From Acinetobacter colistiniresistens (GTDB lineage: Bacteria > Pseudomonadota > Gammaproteobacteria > Pseudomonadales > Moraxellaceae), in contig NZ_CP102101.1 of NCBI RefSeq assembly GCF_024582815.1, positions 1 to 5,509 of the forward strand: a DNA stretch of 5,509 nucleotides, in the 5' to 3' direction. Below the pieces are notes generated by a model. That model had not been told where the DNA came from. It did not search any database and saw nothing but the letters and a program-made list of their open reading frames with translations. This document shows, piece after piece, positions 4,656 to 5,509 of this stretch. Every line of letters begins with the position of its first letter. The first letter of the stretch is position 1. Position numbers and translations under genes: made by a program.

Positions 4656-5116
4656 TTATTTAGCTTCTTTCTTCATTAATTTATATGTTCCAATCATGAG
4701 AACTAAAAAACCAGGAATTAAGAAACAAGCCCATGCCCATCAAATTGAATTTGAAACATATCATCTTCAAATTTTTGAATATATACATATAGTAAAGATA
4801 TACAAGATATTAAATAAACTGTTGCTAAAGTAAATAACCATTCATATTTTTCTATAAAAGCTATCATAACAATAAGTAGTGGTATAATTACACTTAATAT
4901 AGTGAAACTAAAAGTTGCAAGTTTTTGAAATTTTAAGTCTTGACTAATTATTATTATAAGTTGAAATAACGAACTACTCATATTTTTTGATACCTGCGTA
5001 TTTTCCCCGAAAAGTGAAGGCATATCCATAATTGCTGTTATTGTATACATTGGTGCAAAAATGCCAACTAGCATTATTATTGAAAGTGTAAATATAAAAA
5101 TTTGAAGATGTTTCAT
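4656..5116 (-). pseudogene. Small multi-spanning membrane protein, frameshifted near its C-terminus
   Basis: Reading from ATG at 5114-5116 gives 132 residues ending at 4718. Three membrane segments are clear: about residues 5-24 (IFIFTLSIIMLVGIFAP), 69-89 (FSFTILSVIIPLLIVMIAF) and 93-113 (WLFTLATVYLISCISLLYVY). A 44-residue loop separates the first two. After QFDG the frame runs into GHGLVS and stops. One extra base in the GGG at 4736-4738 (minus strand) would instead continue as AWACFLIPGFLVLMIGTYK and LMKKEAK to a stop at 4656-4658. That adds a fourth membrane helix and a positively charged tail, for 153 residues. The restored ending is so typical of an inner-membrane protein that the frameshift is very likely real damage or a sequence error. 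The loop-plus-four-helix plan faintly recalls PqiA-type proteins, but I cannot assign a family. No good Shine-Dalgarno is seen. The gene is convergent with the exported-protein gene. Confidence 0.65.
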
Positions 5117-5202
5117 TTTTTAATTCGGTAAATTTTTATTAAATATAACATTAAAGCTATATTTTTGTTATCTCAGAATGAATAAAGGTTAAATTTATGG
5201 TA

Positions 5203-5245
5203 GATTGACCTAATACTAAACGTTCATTACTTATTTGAGTCAATC
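5203..5245. promoter_or_regulatory. Inverted repeat upstream of the recombinase start, possible operator or res subsite
   Basis: GATTGAC (5203-5209) and GTCAATC (5239-5245) are exact reverse complements 29 bp apart, and the right arm touches the recombinase ATG. A second pair, ATAACA (5145-5150) and TGTTAT (5166-5171), lies further upstream. Serine recombinases often bind paired sites next to their own gene, both to recombine and to autoregulate. TTGACC (5205-5210) could be a -35, but no good -10 follows at the right distance. Confidence 0.3.
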
Positions 5246-5509
5246 ATGAGATACGTTATCTACTATCGAGTTTCAACCAATAAACAAGGTGTATCAGGTT
5301 TAGGATTAGAAGCTCAAGAACAACAAGTTCAAATGTATCTGCAATCAAAATCTAATGTAGAGATCATTGGCACATTCACTGAAATTGATAGCGGACGTAA
5401 AGCAAATAGAATTGAATTAAATAATGCAGTAGCACTAGCTAAAAAGCATAAAGCCACTTTGCTTGTAGCCAAGCTTGACCGTATAGCACGTAATGTACGT
5501 TTGTTCTTA
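5246..5509 (+). CDS. Serine recombinase (resolvase/invertase family), N-terminal part, runs off the window
   Basis: The first 88 residues form most of the catalytic domain of a serine recombinase. YYRVSTNKQG holds the catalytic serine at residue 10 with Arg8 just before it; LGLEAQEQQV follows; DSGRK is at 48-52; and KLDRIARN at 77-83 carries the conserved active-site arginines (79 and 82). The enzyme would make double-strand breaks through a serine-DNA bond and rejoin the ends, on small plasmids usually to resolve multimers. The last residues, VRLFL, already differ from the usual 'VRFL', so the sequence may degrade just at the window edge. The window ends exactly at a codon boundary, and base 1 continues the same frame into the recombinase remnant at 1-396. 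That gives 220 codons if the molecule is circular, though with two stops. The start ATG has only a weak GAG 6 nt upstream. Confidence 0.85.
   Translation, partial: MRYVIYYRVSTNKQGVSGLGLEAQEQQVQMYLQSKSNVEIIGTFTEIDSGRKANRIELNNAVALAKKHKATLLVAKLDRIARNVRLFL

Noticed and set aside
4639..4833. Open frame of 64 codons on +
   Set aside because: It runs antisense to the 3' part of the membrane-protein gene, whose restored frame explains this DNA better.
3108..5116. A complete inovirus genome
   Set aside because: Beyond the gpII-like gene there is no Zot/pI ATPase, major coat, adsorption or ssDNA-binding protein in any frame.
1..5509. Xer (pdif-like) sites, a relaxase oriT, toxin-antitoxin pair or resistance gene, all common on Acinetobacter plasmids
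   Set aside because: I looked for the typical 11-6-11 Xer arms, known nic cores and familiar small gene pairs by eye and found none convincing.

Overview
The window is AT-rich DNA that looks like a small plasmid of Acinetobacter or a close relative (Moraxellaceae). The main pointer is a Rep_3 initiator whose N-terminus (KLVVKDNALIDASFN, EQRLLLLAIVEARE) matches my recollection of the RepM initiators of Acinetobacter plasmids. No chromosomal housekeeping gene is present. The window may be the whole circle. A serine recombinase gene begins at 5246 and runs off the right edge, while the left edge carries the C-terminal end of a recombinase of the same kind. Joining base 5509 to base 1 keeps one frame, and the joined length of 220 codons is normal for such an enzyme, but that joined gene has two in-frame stops. 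Circularity is therefore an inference.

Layout: 1-396 recombinase remnant (+). 424-436 GC hairpin between convergent genes. 473-679 small acidic protein of unknown function (-), with a palindrome at its promoter. 680-1144 non-coding. 1145-1669 HTH/coiled-coil protein of the plasmid replication DNA-binding type (-). 1670-2007 the iteron origin: a hairpin, three 22-bp iterons, a perfect DnaA box, and an inverted pair of iteron cores over the rep promoter. 2008-2931 Rep_3 initiator (+). 2932-3107 spacer with a 14-bp perfect palindrome. 3108-4046 a replication protein of the filamentous-phage gene II/X (RstA-like) family (+). 4047-4170 a 51-nt imperfect hairpin. 4171-4611 exported protein with a DUF4124-like segment (+). 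4656-5116 small multi-spanning membrane protein (-), frameshifted near its end. 5246 onward recombinase N-terminus (+).

The most interesting aspect is that one small replicon carries two unrelated replication modules. One is an iteron/Rep_3 theta-type origin. The other is a gpII/X initiator of the rolling-circle type used by inoviruses, followed directly by a strong hairpin. No inovirus coat, ssDNA-binding or Zot/pI gene is visible. The element could thus be a plasmid that captured an inovirus replication gene, or a satellite ('natural phagemid') that relies on a helper phage for packaging. The exported and membrane proteins beside it would then be cargo or the remains of the phage module; this is a hypothesis. 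The recombinase, if intact in the living plasmid, would most likely resolve multimers or mediate integration.
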